NCBI GenBank assembly: GCA_000320545.1
Contig: ADNK01001576.1
Coordinates: 1-55,000, forward strand
Source: Bigelowiella natans CCMP2755
Lineage: Eukaryota > Cercozoa > Chlorarachniophyceae
Reading direction: 5' to 3'
Length of the DNA stretch: 55,000 nt
Shown: in pieces, positions 42,378 to 54,339 of the stretch
Position numbering within the stretch: the stretch's first letter is position 1
Layout: the number at the start of each line of letters is the position of its first letter
The notes under the pieces: model-generated
Database searches by the model: none
The model's input: only the letters and a program-made list of their open reading frames with translations
Told to the model about the DNA's origin: nothing
Program-made: the position numbers and the translations under genes

Positions 42378-44815
42378 TATATCAGAGAGCTATAATGTAC
42401 CGCCGCCGTTGTTGTGCGTTCCAACATAAAGCGAGACGTCTTTCCTGAAACATACAGTGCGGCTATTGTCACAAAGAAAATATGCGCTACAGCAACTCAA
42501 CGATGATCGGGCAGGGGTTATTCACAGAAAGATTGAAAAGGATGAATCGTCCTCTCGAAGCGTATGAGCTTTTTCTGCGACATTCTCGTTTTCGGGAGCT
42601 GCTACATAGCTAATGAGACACACATGTGGGTCTCGCTATACGCGTGTGTATGGTAAAATTGTAGGATGACTGGTAATTTTTCATTCGTCAAAAATATTAG
42701 TATATCATCGGTAGCACAAAAGGGCTAGTGTGACGTTTCTTTCCTATGATGATTCGTAAACTCGCGTTTTATACCTGTGCCGCATCGCTCGCACCAGCTC
42801 TGTTTCGCGTATGCTCACATCTATGAAACAACGGCACGTAAAAAAGGACGAGAGTAGCGATGAGAGTTACAGCAACGGCCTCTGAGACAAATAGCCGAAA
42901 GTAACGTAGTAAGGAGGGCATAGGATACTTAAATTATAGTTGAGTAATATTGCGACGTAATAGTGACGTCTAGGAAATCTTGAGCTAATAAAAAGGGGTT
43001 GGATGGGGGAGCATTGTCGTTGAATCTATGATACACACGGTCAGTATTTTCGTGGAAGGAATCGAGATCTTCGATGCTGCCAGCTTTCGTGTTTTGTTTA
43101 GCCGCTTTGCGAAGAATATTGTTTTATTTTCTTCATCCCCCCCCCCCCCCCTCTCCTTCCTCATCCTATGATTTATAATGTTGCTTGCACCGATAGTTTG
43201 TAGCTCGGTTGGCTTCCATTTCAAGATTGGAAGTCTCGTCATCATGTATCCTCCTGCGACACGTCAGACGTCCTCTTAGCATCCACTATCAATGCTTACA
43301 CTTGTACTTGTGAATTTGTGCGTGCGTGCGTGCGCACGCGTGTGTGTTCGAAAACTGTACGTATCCGCAAATCATATCGTCTAGGTAGTTGCTCATTTCC
43401 AATAAAACCTTCGGCTGGCGTGAAGATGATTCCGTCGTTCATATTTTTCCTACGCAGTAGCAGTGTTGTTGGTGTAGAAGGAGCACTCTTTGTGAGCAAT
43501 TGCAATAGCTACAACTCTAACGGTTGCGTTGGTTGCGCATGTGCGTCGTGGGAAAGAAAATAGTAGTGTTGAGCAGTTCTCTCGAGCTTCTAGATAGGTG
43601 TGCGTGTGTTTGTGTGTGACGCGTGCAGGCTGCACATTGCCATACCTTTCACCCGTGCTTCTTTTCTCTGTAAAAAGCCATTCGGGTGTGTGCGAAAACA
43701 CGCCATGGTCGTTGCTTGCAGGGCCGGCACTTCCTCCTTTCACGTCATCGGCCCCCCCCCCTCCAGTTTGAGTTATCCTCTGGAATATAATCTCCACGTG
43801 CTTTTTTGGCATTATGGTTTTTGTCTGCAGGGCGAAGGGGGCTTTGATGCGGTCTTTGTTCCCACGATAATCGCGGATGATTCTTTGCAGCGCCTCCAGT
43901 CTGTCCTCGAATGAACGCTTCAGATATGATTTACCTGCCAACTCAACTACGTCGAATAGAAGATACGCCAGTCGCTTTTCGCCGTTGTTCCACTGCCAAT
44001 AGCCACACAAAAAAAATAAAATGACCTTGTTGCCTCATCCCAAATGTGTTTATCAACGGCAATATGAATGCTAATGCGCACTGATCTATGTTCAATCGAA
44101 TAGATGTACTACACAACCATCACCACCTCCTCAACAAGCTCTCCATCCAGAAGAGTATCGCCCTGCCCATTGAAGCATCTTGACGCGAAAAACCCGCTCA
44201 ATTGCCCCGAGAGAATCTTGAGTTTGAAGTCACGCCCAATCAGGTAGCAGCGTCCTTTCCTAAATAAGAAGGAATGAAAGGACGAAGGAGGACGTATTCT
44301 CGCCAGCATGCTAGGTAACAGCAACAACGCGCACGCGTGTACCTTCGAGAAGAGAAGAGGAGGAAGCGGTCTCCATCTGATTTCTCTGCAACAAAATATC
44401 TGTTCGTTTTCAGAACGTGAAGATTGGATCTGGACAGTGTCTGCGGCATAGGCCCCGGCGATTTCTTGAAAAGCCAATGGTGCTGCTCTTTCCTTACATT
44501 TTCCTTGCCGCACATTCGCAGAATCTGAGACTGCAATTGAGCTTCTTCTCTCGCATCCTCTGCCTTCAGTTGTGATATGAACAGATCTTTCATTCCTAGG
44601 GGAGCTGCATTGGGGCTTCTATTTGCTGGTCCTACGAATGTATGCGTGCGATGTCGAATGAGACGAGACAAGACGCACATTGGCTCAGAAGTTTCACTAC
44701 CTCCCGTTCCGCCACTTCTTTGTTGATAATGGCCACCCCCTCTTCCTCTCCCTTGCCTCCGTTCCTGTCCTCGAAAACCCCCACGTCCTCCCCTGCCAGA
44801 CGGTGAGTTTCTCAT
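40814..44815 (-). CDS. mRNA guanylyltransferase (capping enzyme), no triphosphatase domain
   Basis: Nucleotidyltransferase motifs appear in order on separate exons: motif I EKSDGDRF (KxDG lysine nucleophile) with YFVAEK before it, in the exon from 44815 to about 44343; GRCYLIGRDFKLKI and motif III DTLLDGELV (about 44265-44127); RLAYLLFDVV (motif IIIa) and RIKAPFALQTK (about 44000-43800); motif IV NDGIIFTPAEG (about 43445-43390); motif V LPILKWKPTEL (about 43235-43190); motif VI RARPDKNHPN (about 41262-41214); then a C-terminal helix TFEALCDDIKKEDI (about 41000). It transfers GMP to nascent pre-mRNA 5' ends in the nucleus. The ATG at 44815 begins an RGG-rich N-terminus instead of a cysteine phosphatase domain, so it is a stand-alone guanylyltransferase as in fungi and many protists. 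Some exon borders and the 3' end are unresolved. Confidence 0.88.
41840..41901. repeat. (TA)n(TG)n compound microsatellite in a capping-enzyme intron
   Basis: About 15 TA units followed by about 16 TG units; the same compound order as in the macroglobulin introns. Confidence 0.9.
42347..42379. repeat. (ATC)n trinucleotide repeat
   Basis: About ten ATC units inside the capping-enzyme gene, in an intronic position. Confidence 0.85.
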
Positions 44816-46341
44816 TTCGCTAGTTAAAAGGCGAGACGGGTAATGTACTCGTTGGATTGTAATCTGGGAAATGAATAGCGAGAATCCTTTCCAATCTCAT
44901 CCTGCGACATAAATGAATTCATGTCGTAAGGAAAAAACAAATATCAAGAAAAGGATGTGTTGTCGCAGGGTCGGAATACAGGCTCTTCGAGTTTCGTATT
45001 TCATCACGTGGACCGATCGACTTGCATCCATCTCGTGATGGTTCTTCACAAGTTCGACACTGCAGATGACAGATTCAAATTGTTCCAATGGTTAGTCTAG
45101 CTGCTTAGCCGTCTAACTAGCTAGCCGTCTAGCCGTCTCTAGGTCTAGCTAGCTAGCTATCCCTGGAACAACAGAGCACGTCTGGACATCTGGACGTCCA
45201 GACATGCCAGCATGCCAGCCGGCTGTCTAGCTGTGCTGGTTTTTGTGCATGACTATCATGACTGCCACACCATGCCAGCATGCGACATTCGGACGTGCCT
45301 ATCTAGCCGTGTATGCTTGCCTGGACACACTGCTAGATCAAACACATCTAGACATCTAGACGTTCAAAATTGAACATTGCCAGATTGCTGGATTGCTAGA
45401 TTGGAGTTGATTCCAGAATTGGCAGTCATCTTGCAGTTGCTAGCTAGCCAGACTTTTGCTAGTTCCAGACTGACATGCTAGCTCTGCAAGGCTAGAAGGC
45501 CTAGAGGCCAAAAGGCTAGAAGAGGCAGGCTAGCAGGAGGGCACGCTGACACGCTGATGACACGCTGCTAGGCTGACGACAACCAAAACTAGAAAAAACC
45601 AGACAAGACGACGCACTGCTAGCTAGCTAGAGCTAGCTAAGCGCATTCCAGCATTCCAGCATTTGCGATGGCTAGATGGCGATGCATGCTTGACATGGAT
45701 GCGTGCTAGCTAGCTAGCGTGCGTGACTAGCTAGCTAGGTCTAGATGTTTTCAGATCTGTCATCACACGTCCTAGATCTAGTAGATGCTCTCTGCTAGCT
45801 AGCTAGTCTGGCTCTCCCTGGATCTAGCTCTAGAGCTAGCAAGAGATTTCGACAAACTAGCACACCTGCATGCTGTGTGCATTTCTGGATTTCTAGAACT
45901 AGCTAGCTAGCTAGTTAGATTTGATGTCACTATCTAGTCACAGATTGCGATCGCATGGTGAGCACTTTTGACTGCAACAATCTGCGCTAACTCTAATGCA
46001 CAATGGAATGCCTAGATGAAAATGCTAGATTGCGTAGTAGATGAATGGTACTGCACATGTGTCCTAGCTAGCTAGTGTCATGGACACATGCTAAGCTGGT
46101 AAGCTAAAAGCTAATGGCATAGCTCTAAGGATTTGACACTTGAATGCATGGTGTTTACTTGTCATTGTTTAAAATATAGTTTGTATCGTTGGATGTACTT
46201 GTTAATGGCTCACAATCCGTTTTTATTTTCGGCAGCGAATCGATCCTCGTTGACATCAAACCCTCTAGGAGTGAATTGACGTTGATTTCCTGGAGTCCCT
46301 GGAGTTCCTGGTCCATCAGCTCGACCTATTGGTTGGAGAGC
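44816..46341. other. Spacer with the largest CTAG island
   Basis: No genes. 45090-46100 is the third palindromic-word island; 46100-46341 is ordinary AT-rich DNA downstream of the ATPase gene. Confidence 0.7.
45090..46100. repeat. CTAG/CCAG/GCATGC cryptically simple DNA island 3
   Basis: One kilobase of drifting short words: CTAGCTAG, TCTAGAC, CTGGACATCTGGACGTCC, GCCAGCATGCCAGC, GCTAGAAGGCTAG. Neighbouring words share most of their letters, as if copied with small shifts. No open frame or fixed period. Confidence 0.85.
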
Positions 46342-49300
46342 TCATGCAGATTGTTGGGGTGTTGACAGTGTTGGGATCGATTTTAACTGCTTCGTCTCAC
46401 CCAATTCATTGCTATCTTCTTGGGATCCCGGGGATCTTACATCAAGGTGAACGTCACCCTTCCCAGTCTTCATTTGTTTTCCAACCTCATCAATGTTAAC
46501 TTTCGGCCTTAATCCGTATCCTGTACGCCTATATACCCACTTAGTTATTTCGTCCGCAATAGCACACACAGGGGTAAGGCCAATGACCAACCCCCATTCG
46601 CGACCTCCAAGATAACTCATCGAAAATATATCCATTAGCCCTGGAACGTTGCCAACGAAAAGAGTAAAGACAACTGAAAATCCCACGGCGTACTGCATGT
46701 ACTTGTTGCTGAATAATCCCATTGTAAACACTGACGACCGAAGCGAGCGACTCGTGTACGCTCTAAGAAGTTCCAAGAAAACGATTACGTAAATCACCAT
46801 CGTCTGGGCTCTTCTAGTTCCATCTGTAATTTCATCATCACTTAAATTATCGTTGGTTCCATCTGCAGAACCGACATTCCACTGAAGCCCGATAATATAC
46901 ACTGCAAGAGTTATCCCAGTTTCAAGGATTGTTTGAATTACAATTCCCGTAATCATGAGTTTCTCTAAAATCGGCTCGCTGAGAGGACGCGGTCCTTGAT
47001 CCATTATTCCTGAAACATAATGGTTTTATATCATTTTGGAAAAAACATATTATCAATGGATGCACAAATAAAATCTCGTTGAAAATCTTAACAGTTCGCC
47101 AATAGGGCTTAGCATCATCATTAAAGTCCGACCGGGCTCTGCTTGCTCAAGAGCAAGTGCAACAGCTGGAGCCCCATCAGTGACTAAGTTCAACCATAAA
47201 ATCTGGATTGGAACCAATGGGGTACGCAGACCGGCGAGGAGTGCAACCAAGATGAGAAATACCTTTCCAAATCCAATCTATAGATCAGGAACAATATCCA
47301 AAAAACAGAATTCGGTACTACCTCAGCAACATTAGTTGACAATAGGAAGAAAACAAATTTGGTGATGTTGGCGTAGATCTTCCTGCCCTCTTTGATAGCC
47401 TAAAAAGTATTGATTTAAGAACATATTTACGGTACTTAATTGGTTTATGGCTTCTTACTGTAACAATGGTCGCAAAGGAATCATCCAGGAGTATCTGTCG
47501 TGATAATTTAAGATCGAGTCTTCTTGCAAAGGTTTTTATCTGCTTACCATATCAGCTGAACGTTTGGCGACATCTGTTCCTGAGCCCATAGCGACACCTG
47601 AAGAAAGATAGTTTCTCGAACACCCAAATCAAGAACACTATGAACTACCAATATTTGCTCCTTGTAATGCAGCTGCATCGTTAACTCCATCTCCAGTCAT
47701 ACTAGCAACATGGCCCTACGACCAACGAAATATGTGTAACGCTCTCAAAAGAAACAACAAGTTGGGATACCTGTCGTTTATAGGACTCAATGATAGTTAT
47801 CTTGTCAGTAGGTTCTGCACGAGCATAGACTTTGGTTCTCGACGTGATCTCATCAACCTAATATGGTCATCCTATTATCTAAAGAGAATTTTGATTAATG
47901 ACTTCAAATTGCCTCGGCATAAACTCCATCAAGAGCTGCTTTTATTTCAGACTTCCCTTGGGACGTGGCTTCTTTTGTATCCTGAAACAATAAAGGATGG
48001 GTTTAGGACTCTCGGATGGAAAATTAAACAAATACCTTCCGCAGCTTTGAAATACGCTGCCCAAGCCTTCTCAATTTTCTGCAATCCATGACCTATTTCG
48101 AAATCTTTTTGTAAGCTTTACTTACATTAAGAAACGACCACAATATTCTAGAGTTAGCATTCAAAAATTTTACATACCCGATTTGAATTTTCACGATCCC
48201 CTTTGGGCAGTAGGTCAATATTCTCTGCAATAGCTCGAGCAGTGGCTAAGTAATCGCCAGTAATCATAACCTCCATAGACAAACATGAAGACGTTACTAT
48301 GTCACTATGACTTAAGCATACCATAGGTGTATTATAGTACTGTGTCAACGCCTGCGTTCCTTGCAAGTAAGATAGCATCAGCTACTTCTGGCCTTTCAGG
48401 ATCGATCGCCGCATTTAAGCCCAAAAATATCAAATTATTCTCCAATGTCTAAGTATTTTGATACCATCAGATGCTATCCCATATCGAAAGTTAAGATAAG
48501 ACCTCTTGATCAACTTTTGAATCATCGGTGTATCCTTGAATTCCCACAGCCAGAACACGTAGCGCTTGGGACGAGAGGTTGTTTACAGTATTTAAAGCTA
48601 TCTCCTGAATTTAGGAATCCTGTCTTATGAGAATATCTTCAACAATTCTAATTATGTACTCTACAAAATTAAACACTATACACTTTTAAACTGACATATT
48701 GCTATACGATGCAATAACTTTGCTCTTTGTTGTATGATAACATGGAGGTCTTAAATATAGTTCCACCACCTTTTCCTTTAATCCCATCGGGACAACCTTC
48801 CTGTCTATAAGTACATGAGTAGAACGCTCTATAATTCGATTTGGTGCTCCCTTCGTGACCGCCACGAAGGAGAAATTTTGAGATAAAATAGATGTGAATG
48901 CAGAACATCCAGGAACCTTTTTATCCTGATGAAGCGATTTTAGGATTTTAGGGAAGAAAGAAGCTAATTTCATTTCAACCTTACAAAGTACCATCGTGTT
49001 CTCGTAGTTCTCGTTGATCTTAACCAATACGGACATCATCTTTCTCTTTGACGAAAACGGGTTTTCTTTTACTTGTGTATATGCTTCAGCAATCTGTAAA
49101 CTCAACAATTTTATCGGGGATCAAAAGTACATAAAAATATTTTAAGTACATTCTTTCGTTCGACCCCCAGCTTCCTGGCAGCTACTACGAGTGCTCGTTC
49201 GGTAGCATTTCCCGTCCCTACCCATTCGCGTGTTGTTTTTTCCTCGCCTTTGTCGTTCTTAACTGTGACATCGGCTAGTTCTACAGTTGCTCCACTGCAG

Positions 49301-51476
49301 AGAAGGAATGCTGTCAACATTCCTTCTAATTTTCCTTCGCTCTTGATCTATAAATAATGTGCGCTTAATATCTACATCTATCGATAAGCGACGCAGAATC
49401 AAATCAATATATATTACCTGTTCAAAGACGTTTGCAGCATCGCCGGGAGTATCAATGTCCTGGTTCTTCTCCTCGACTGGGAATATGTAACCATCCGAAC
49501 TATATCCTTGCCCAGTTACTTTGTACATCTGACCAAAATGCCAAAGGCGGACCGTCGTCATTTTGCCGCAGGTAAGCGTTCCGGTCTTGTCAGTGCAAAT
49601 AAGCCTGATAGAAGTAAATATATCAATATATATTGGGTACATATTCCAAAATTTACATACGTGGTTGATCCAAGAGTTTCGACACTAGCCAATTTATTCA
49701 CAAGAGCTTTTTGCTTGCTCATGTTCTGCATACCAATAGCCAGAGAAATTGTCACACAAACAGGTAGGCCTTCAGGTACCGCAGCCACAGTAAGGGATAC
49801 AGCTATTAGAAGGAACTGTAACCATACGGGGTCCCCAGATGTGGGATCAGCTCCCCTTCCAGTCGACACACCAATAACGAAGATTAATATACTAACAGAG
49901 AGGGATGCAATACCGAGCTTGACTCCTAAATCTCCGAGTTTTTTCTTCAAAGGGGAGTCGCCTGCATCTACACCCTTTAACGTCTCCGCAAACTGTCCAA
50001 TCTTGGTCTTCATTCCGGTATTCAGCACAATACCTTTACCTTTGCCCTGTGTAACCTCGGTTCCCATGTACAGCATATTTGTAAGAGTTAGTTCTTTACT
50101 TTCTTCTTCTTTGCCATTATCAGTTTTTGTACTGGGATCTAAGTCTTCACTTTTCATATCATCCTTTGGTTTCTCAATTGGAGTTGGCTCGGTGGATTTT
50201 CGAACAGTAATTGATTCGCCCGTGAGCGATGCTTCGTTAACCTTCGGGTGGCATACAAGATATATTACAAGCGGCTAAAACTACCATTTAGTATATACTC
50301 TTTCCTTTACCTGCAAATCCTGTGCTTCAATTAGTCTAATGTCTGCTGCTCCTGTGTTTCCCGTGTTGATTATTACAATGTCCCCGGGAACGATATCTGT
50401 TCCATCGATTGTTACGATTTCACCGTCCCTTAACACCTCCACCTGTGCTACGACAAGCGAAGAGAGTGCTTCAAGAGCTGCGCCTGCACCATTTTCCTAA
50501 CAAAATAGTAGAAACTCTCATAACCTTCGACATTCGTAATATTCAAGTCTTCTCAACCTGGACAGCCCCAAGGATGGCGTTTCCCATTACAATAACAATA
50601 ATAGCGACTCCAGCAGCAAATTGACCCTGGAAATTACCGGATATGAAGATAATCGAATGGGAATGGGAACATCTTGATTGATCTCTGTACCAAAGCGAGT
50701 GAAACAATGCAGGCCGCAATCAGCATGATTACAAGAATATCCTCGAATCTGATTAGGGAGGCGTTTCAGGGATAATTTGGGTACAGATATATTTCGAGGA
50801 ACTTACTGCTCTATGAATAGCTGCAAAAATGTTGGTGGCGGGTCCTGAAAGTATCAATACTGTCATAGACCGTGCATTTATCTAAATTGGGCTATACCGA
50901 TTCCAACTCATTTTTCCCGTGTTCCTCAAGCCGTTTTTTTGCTTCAGCAGAAGAAAGACCTTTGTTCACGTCAACTTTGTGTCTCGAAATCAATTTTTCC
51001 AACGGGAGCTCTGCCTCTGATATTTAGAGACACGCTTCCATTAGTATATGAGATATGAGGTACTACTCGCATTAAATCATTGAATTCTCTAGGACCAGTA
51101 TCAATAAAACTTGCTTGTCTAGCAGCCTCTTTTAACATTCGAAGCTCCTCTACTGTAAGAGTTTTGACAGGGGTTTCCTCAGGAATTGGTTCAGAGCCTG
51201 CCCATTCTTTTGCAGTTTTGAAAAGATTCTTTGTTGACATAGTTTTCCCTAGATCATTGGCAAACACAATGGAACGTAGATATTTCAATGCTTTCTAATG
51301 CACAAGACCGCCATAATTGATTCACAGAAACATGCAAAGTGCATGATGTGTAATCTACCTGTTGTATTTGAATTTCCTCTCGGTCTTGTGGGACGGGTCG
51401 GCATGTGTACAGGACTTTCCATGGTTGTGAAATCGTGTTCAAAAAAGAATCCAATGTGAGGTGTGGAGGGGAGCAC
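46342..51476 (-). CDS. P2-type Ca2+-transporting ATPase (SERCA/PacL-like)
   Basis: Many short exons with introns of about 45-90 bases. N-terminal cytoplasmic part [19 protein letters not shown], then [16 protein letters not shown] (M2); [18 protein letters not shown] (M4, ion-binding, near 49775); phosphorylation loop [10 protein letters not shown] (Asp codon near 49591); nucleotide-binding KGAPNRIIE (near 48850); [18 protein letters not shown] (near 48250); hinge [17 protein letters not shown] (near 47690); M6 [16 protein letters not shown] (near 47180); last exon about 47004-46342 with M7-M10. All P-type catalytic motifs are present, so the pump should be active, exporting Ca2+ (or Mn2+) into a compartment or out of the cell. 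C-terminus about 60 residues, hydrophilic. The start is uncertain: the first in-frame exon near 51476-51360 has an acceptor rather than an ATG, so a further 5' exon is likely. Confidence 0.9.
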
Positions 51477-51479
51477 TGA

Positions 51480-53167
51480 ATATTAAGTTGGTGCCCCTCC
51501 TTTTGATAGAATCAAAGTATTTTCCATCAAGAGACATCAAATTCAGTTTGTCGCAATGCAGTTTCCGAAGCATTCAATCCGGACACGTGCTGTGTGAGCT
51601 TCCAACTTTTCCGCTTTTAGTCGTGTGGTTGCTAGAAAACGGAGCCCCTTTGGTCCTTTGTGAGCTGAATCCTGTAATCCCTGGGAAAATAAATAAAATC
51701 AGGCTTCTAGATCTATTTTTAGTTTTGCTAAATTTGTCCGATTTCAATGATTTCAAGCATCATTGGAACAGCTTCCAGTTTCTTTTGATGCATTTCCATG
51801 GATTTCTTGTTCCCGCCTCCTCCAAACCGAACGTTGAAGTGTGCACAATCGCATGTCGTAGGGCCAATTCAAAATGAAAATGGCGCAATTGAAAGAAGTT
51901 TGCGAGCAGTCCCAATTTGCCATGCGCATTGACTGATCACACGCCTTGTTCAAGCAAAATTTGCAGACGCCACAGCGTGACAACGCAATTGAGTTCCATG
52001 TTTTCACGCGCAGTCTGCCAGTCTGGGGCCACAAATTTGCAAATGCTCCTGCAAACGTGTCCAACTCCATGCCATCTGACATCATGCTGGCATGGCCACA
52101 CAAGCATCCATGGCCCACGCACAGCAAATCCCGCGCATGCCAGGAAGGGGGTTTCAAACTTCGATGTTTTCCGCCGCGCGCTGGACTGTCTAGCTGTGCT
52201 CGTGTGTGAAAACGTCGCGTGTTCGTGCCAGCGTGGTTGAATTGTGACACTGAACAAGACTGGAAGAGTGCTGGAATGGGCGCTTTGGTGTGTTCTGGTG
52301 TTCACAAAAAGGTTTGCATTTCTGGCTTTCCAGCTTTCGTTTGTGTCACGTTTCTGGGTTTGTTTGCATGCCATTGCCGTCACAGTCACGCACCGCAATT
52401 TCACAATCACCTTTCGCAAAGACATGCCAGCATGCTGTCATGCCCAACTAGCCAAGCTAAGCGACGCACAGCATCACAGTGCATGTGCAAACGGTGGCAA
52501 CCAGCACGATGTTTCACTTGCCATTGTTCTTGTGCTGGCGTGTTCATTGCTTGAACATGGCAAGTGCAAAAAATCACAAAGCTTCCAGTGGTGAGTGCAT
52601 GGAGAGTTCTCACTTTCATGGTTGAGCTAGCAAGCGAGGAAGTTGCAACGACTAGTCAGGCTAGCAGGGCTGGCTAAAAGCTGGTGGGAAAGCTAGAAAG
52701 CATGCATCTTCAAAAACTAGAAGAGGCAGGAATCTCCAGCGTCGATGTAGACATCAAGTCGATTGCATTGACGAGAAGCAATGCTTTGTGCAAGTGCTAA
52801 TGCAACATGTTGTCAATTTGGGCTGTCTAGCTGTCGTAAAGGTGTCAAGCAATCTAGCAATGCCGTAGACAAATCCTTTCAATCCCCAAGCTAGCAAGTT
52901 GTTCTATTTCTTTGTGCACAATTCAGATCGCGCCACGGACGTGCTTGTGCGTCAGGCAAGCTGTTGCATCTAGACATCTAGCTAGCTAGACATTGCGTGC
53001 GCACATGTGACATGCAAATACGCGCAAGCACAAGAGTTTGACTTTGCATCAAATATCTGTCCAACAAGTTTTTGACAGTTCTAGAATTACTACGATGCTT
53101 CATTACACCATTTATTCCCTATGACACTCTGGACAGTCAACTAGCAGCTTCAAGTGGAACACTCACT
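51480..53167. other. Spacer upstream of the ATPase gene with word-rich DNA
   Basis: The missing first exon of the ATPase may lie near 51480-51900. Several open frames of 60-165 codons occur (for example 51461-51877 plus and 51753-52250 minus) without recognisable content. From about 51900 to 53050 the DNA is rich in TTGCAAATTTGC, GCCAGCATG, GCATGCCA and GCTAGCAAG words. Confidence 0.5.
52620..53050. repeat. CTAG/GCAAGC cryptically simple DNA island 4
   Basis: Weaker than islands 1-3 but the same kind: GCTAGCAAG, AGCTAGAAAGC, TCTAGACATCTAGCTAGCTAGAC. Confidence 0.65.
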
Positions 53168-53865
53168 TCATATTTCCCCAGTTATCAATGAATATGCGGT
53201 GTAAGGCAGCATCAACATCAAGGGAATGTCTCCCAAATGTGCAATAACTCCTCCAATATTCCGTCCCTTTGGACCATAAGTCTAAAACATAGAATTAAGA
53301 CTTACTCCATCTCTCCATCTTAAATCGAATAAGGGTGCTACTAGTAGTAAAGGCGAGAGGGTGGAACAAGGAAAACATCTGAAAACAAAGCCTTCATGAG
53401 ACAACAGACCTGGTATCCAACTCCATAGATGCATCTTCCAACTGCAAAGATAAAACAAAATACAGCTGACAATTTGGGGTTGAAGAACCCGTTGATAAGT
53501 GTCAGAATTATGACTTGAGACCAAGTCTCTAAATAATTCTGATGTGCTCGCTGGATGCAGTTGAACCTGAGAAATTCCACAAATATGGTTCAGTATTCCG
53601 ATGCCCATATTCAAAATTTAAGAAACAATCTTTACTTGTCTTCATGTTTATGCCCAGGTGGAGCGTAGAGAGCTGGATATACAACACCAAAATCCTTCCT
53701 ATGTGCGCGCAGGATGATTAATAGATAGAAGAAAATAGCGCACGAAAAGTGCCAATACCTTGCTTTGATAACTGAGAAGACGAGAAACATGTTTGTAAGG
53801 AAGGTAGAGAAGATTGCCAGCATGACGAATCCAAAGTCAGCGGAAAGGGTAAGTTGGACTGCCAT
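53168..53865 (-). CDS. MGST3: Microsomal glutathione S-transferase 3-like (MAPEG family)
   Basis: Four exons, 53865-53759, 53698-53636, 53566-53410 and 53281-53168, join in exact phase (441 bases, 146 aa). MAVQLTLSADFGFVMLAIFS gives the first membrane helix; VVYPALYAP is the family's VxYPxxYA segment; FNCIQRAHQNYLETW is the MAPEG signature with the glutathione-binding Arg/Asn residues; GRCIYGVGYQ and two more helices follow. It is a four-helix membrane protein of the ER or mitochondria that conjugates glutathione to lipophilic compounds and reduces lipid hydroperoxides. Length is normal (about 150). Introns are 60, 69 and 128 bases. Confidence 0.93.
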
Positions 53866-54339
53866 CTTTTCTTAATGCCTTCGTTCGAATTTTGAGAGGT
53901 ATTGAAGGGCATTTATATTCTGAGACAATATCTAGTTGCCATTTAACTCTAGTAACACCCTGAAAGATTGAAGGAATGATCTCAAGGAGATGTTGCGCTA
54001 ATAGAATAGAGACGACATGAATATTCTTCTGTCTTCATTATACAATGGAATCCTTTTCTTAATGCATCGGCTAGAGCTAAGAAATAGTACTTTTATCCAA
54101 GAAACATCAAGATGGGACTACTACATCAAGTCCTCCTACGAACAAGTTTGTGTTCCAGCTATAACTGATTATGTAATTTATTATATCGTATAAATATCTA
54201 TAAAATATTTCCTTAAAAGTTGGCAATCACAAGAGCTGATAACCCACAGAAGATCGTAGACCCCCTTTCCCTATCACAGCTGGGGGGTAAGAGGTGAGAC
54301 CAAGGCGGAGGACCCTGGTGCCAGGGGCCATTGTCTGTG
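53866..54339. other. Divergent spacer, probable promoters
   Basis: Between the starts of MGST3 and the gene at 54340. AT-rich with TATAAATATC near 54187. No other structure seen. Confidence 0.4.

Noticed and set aside
51461-52250. Open frames of 138-165 codons on both strands
   Set aside because: They lie in cryptically simple DNA and show no family motifs; the open frame probably follows from composition.
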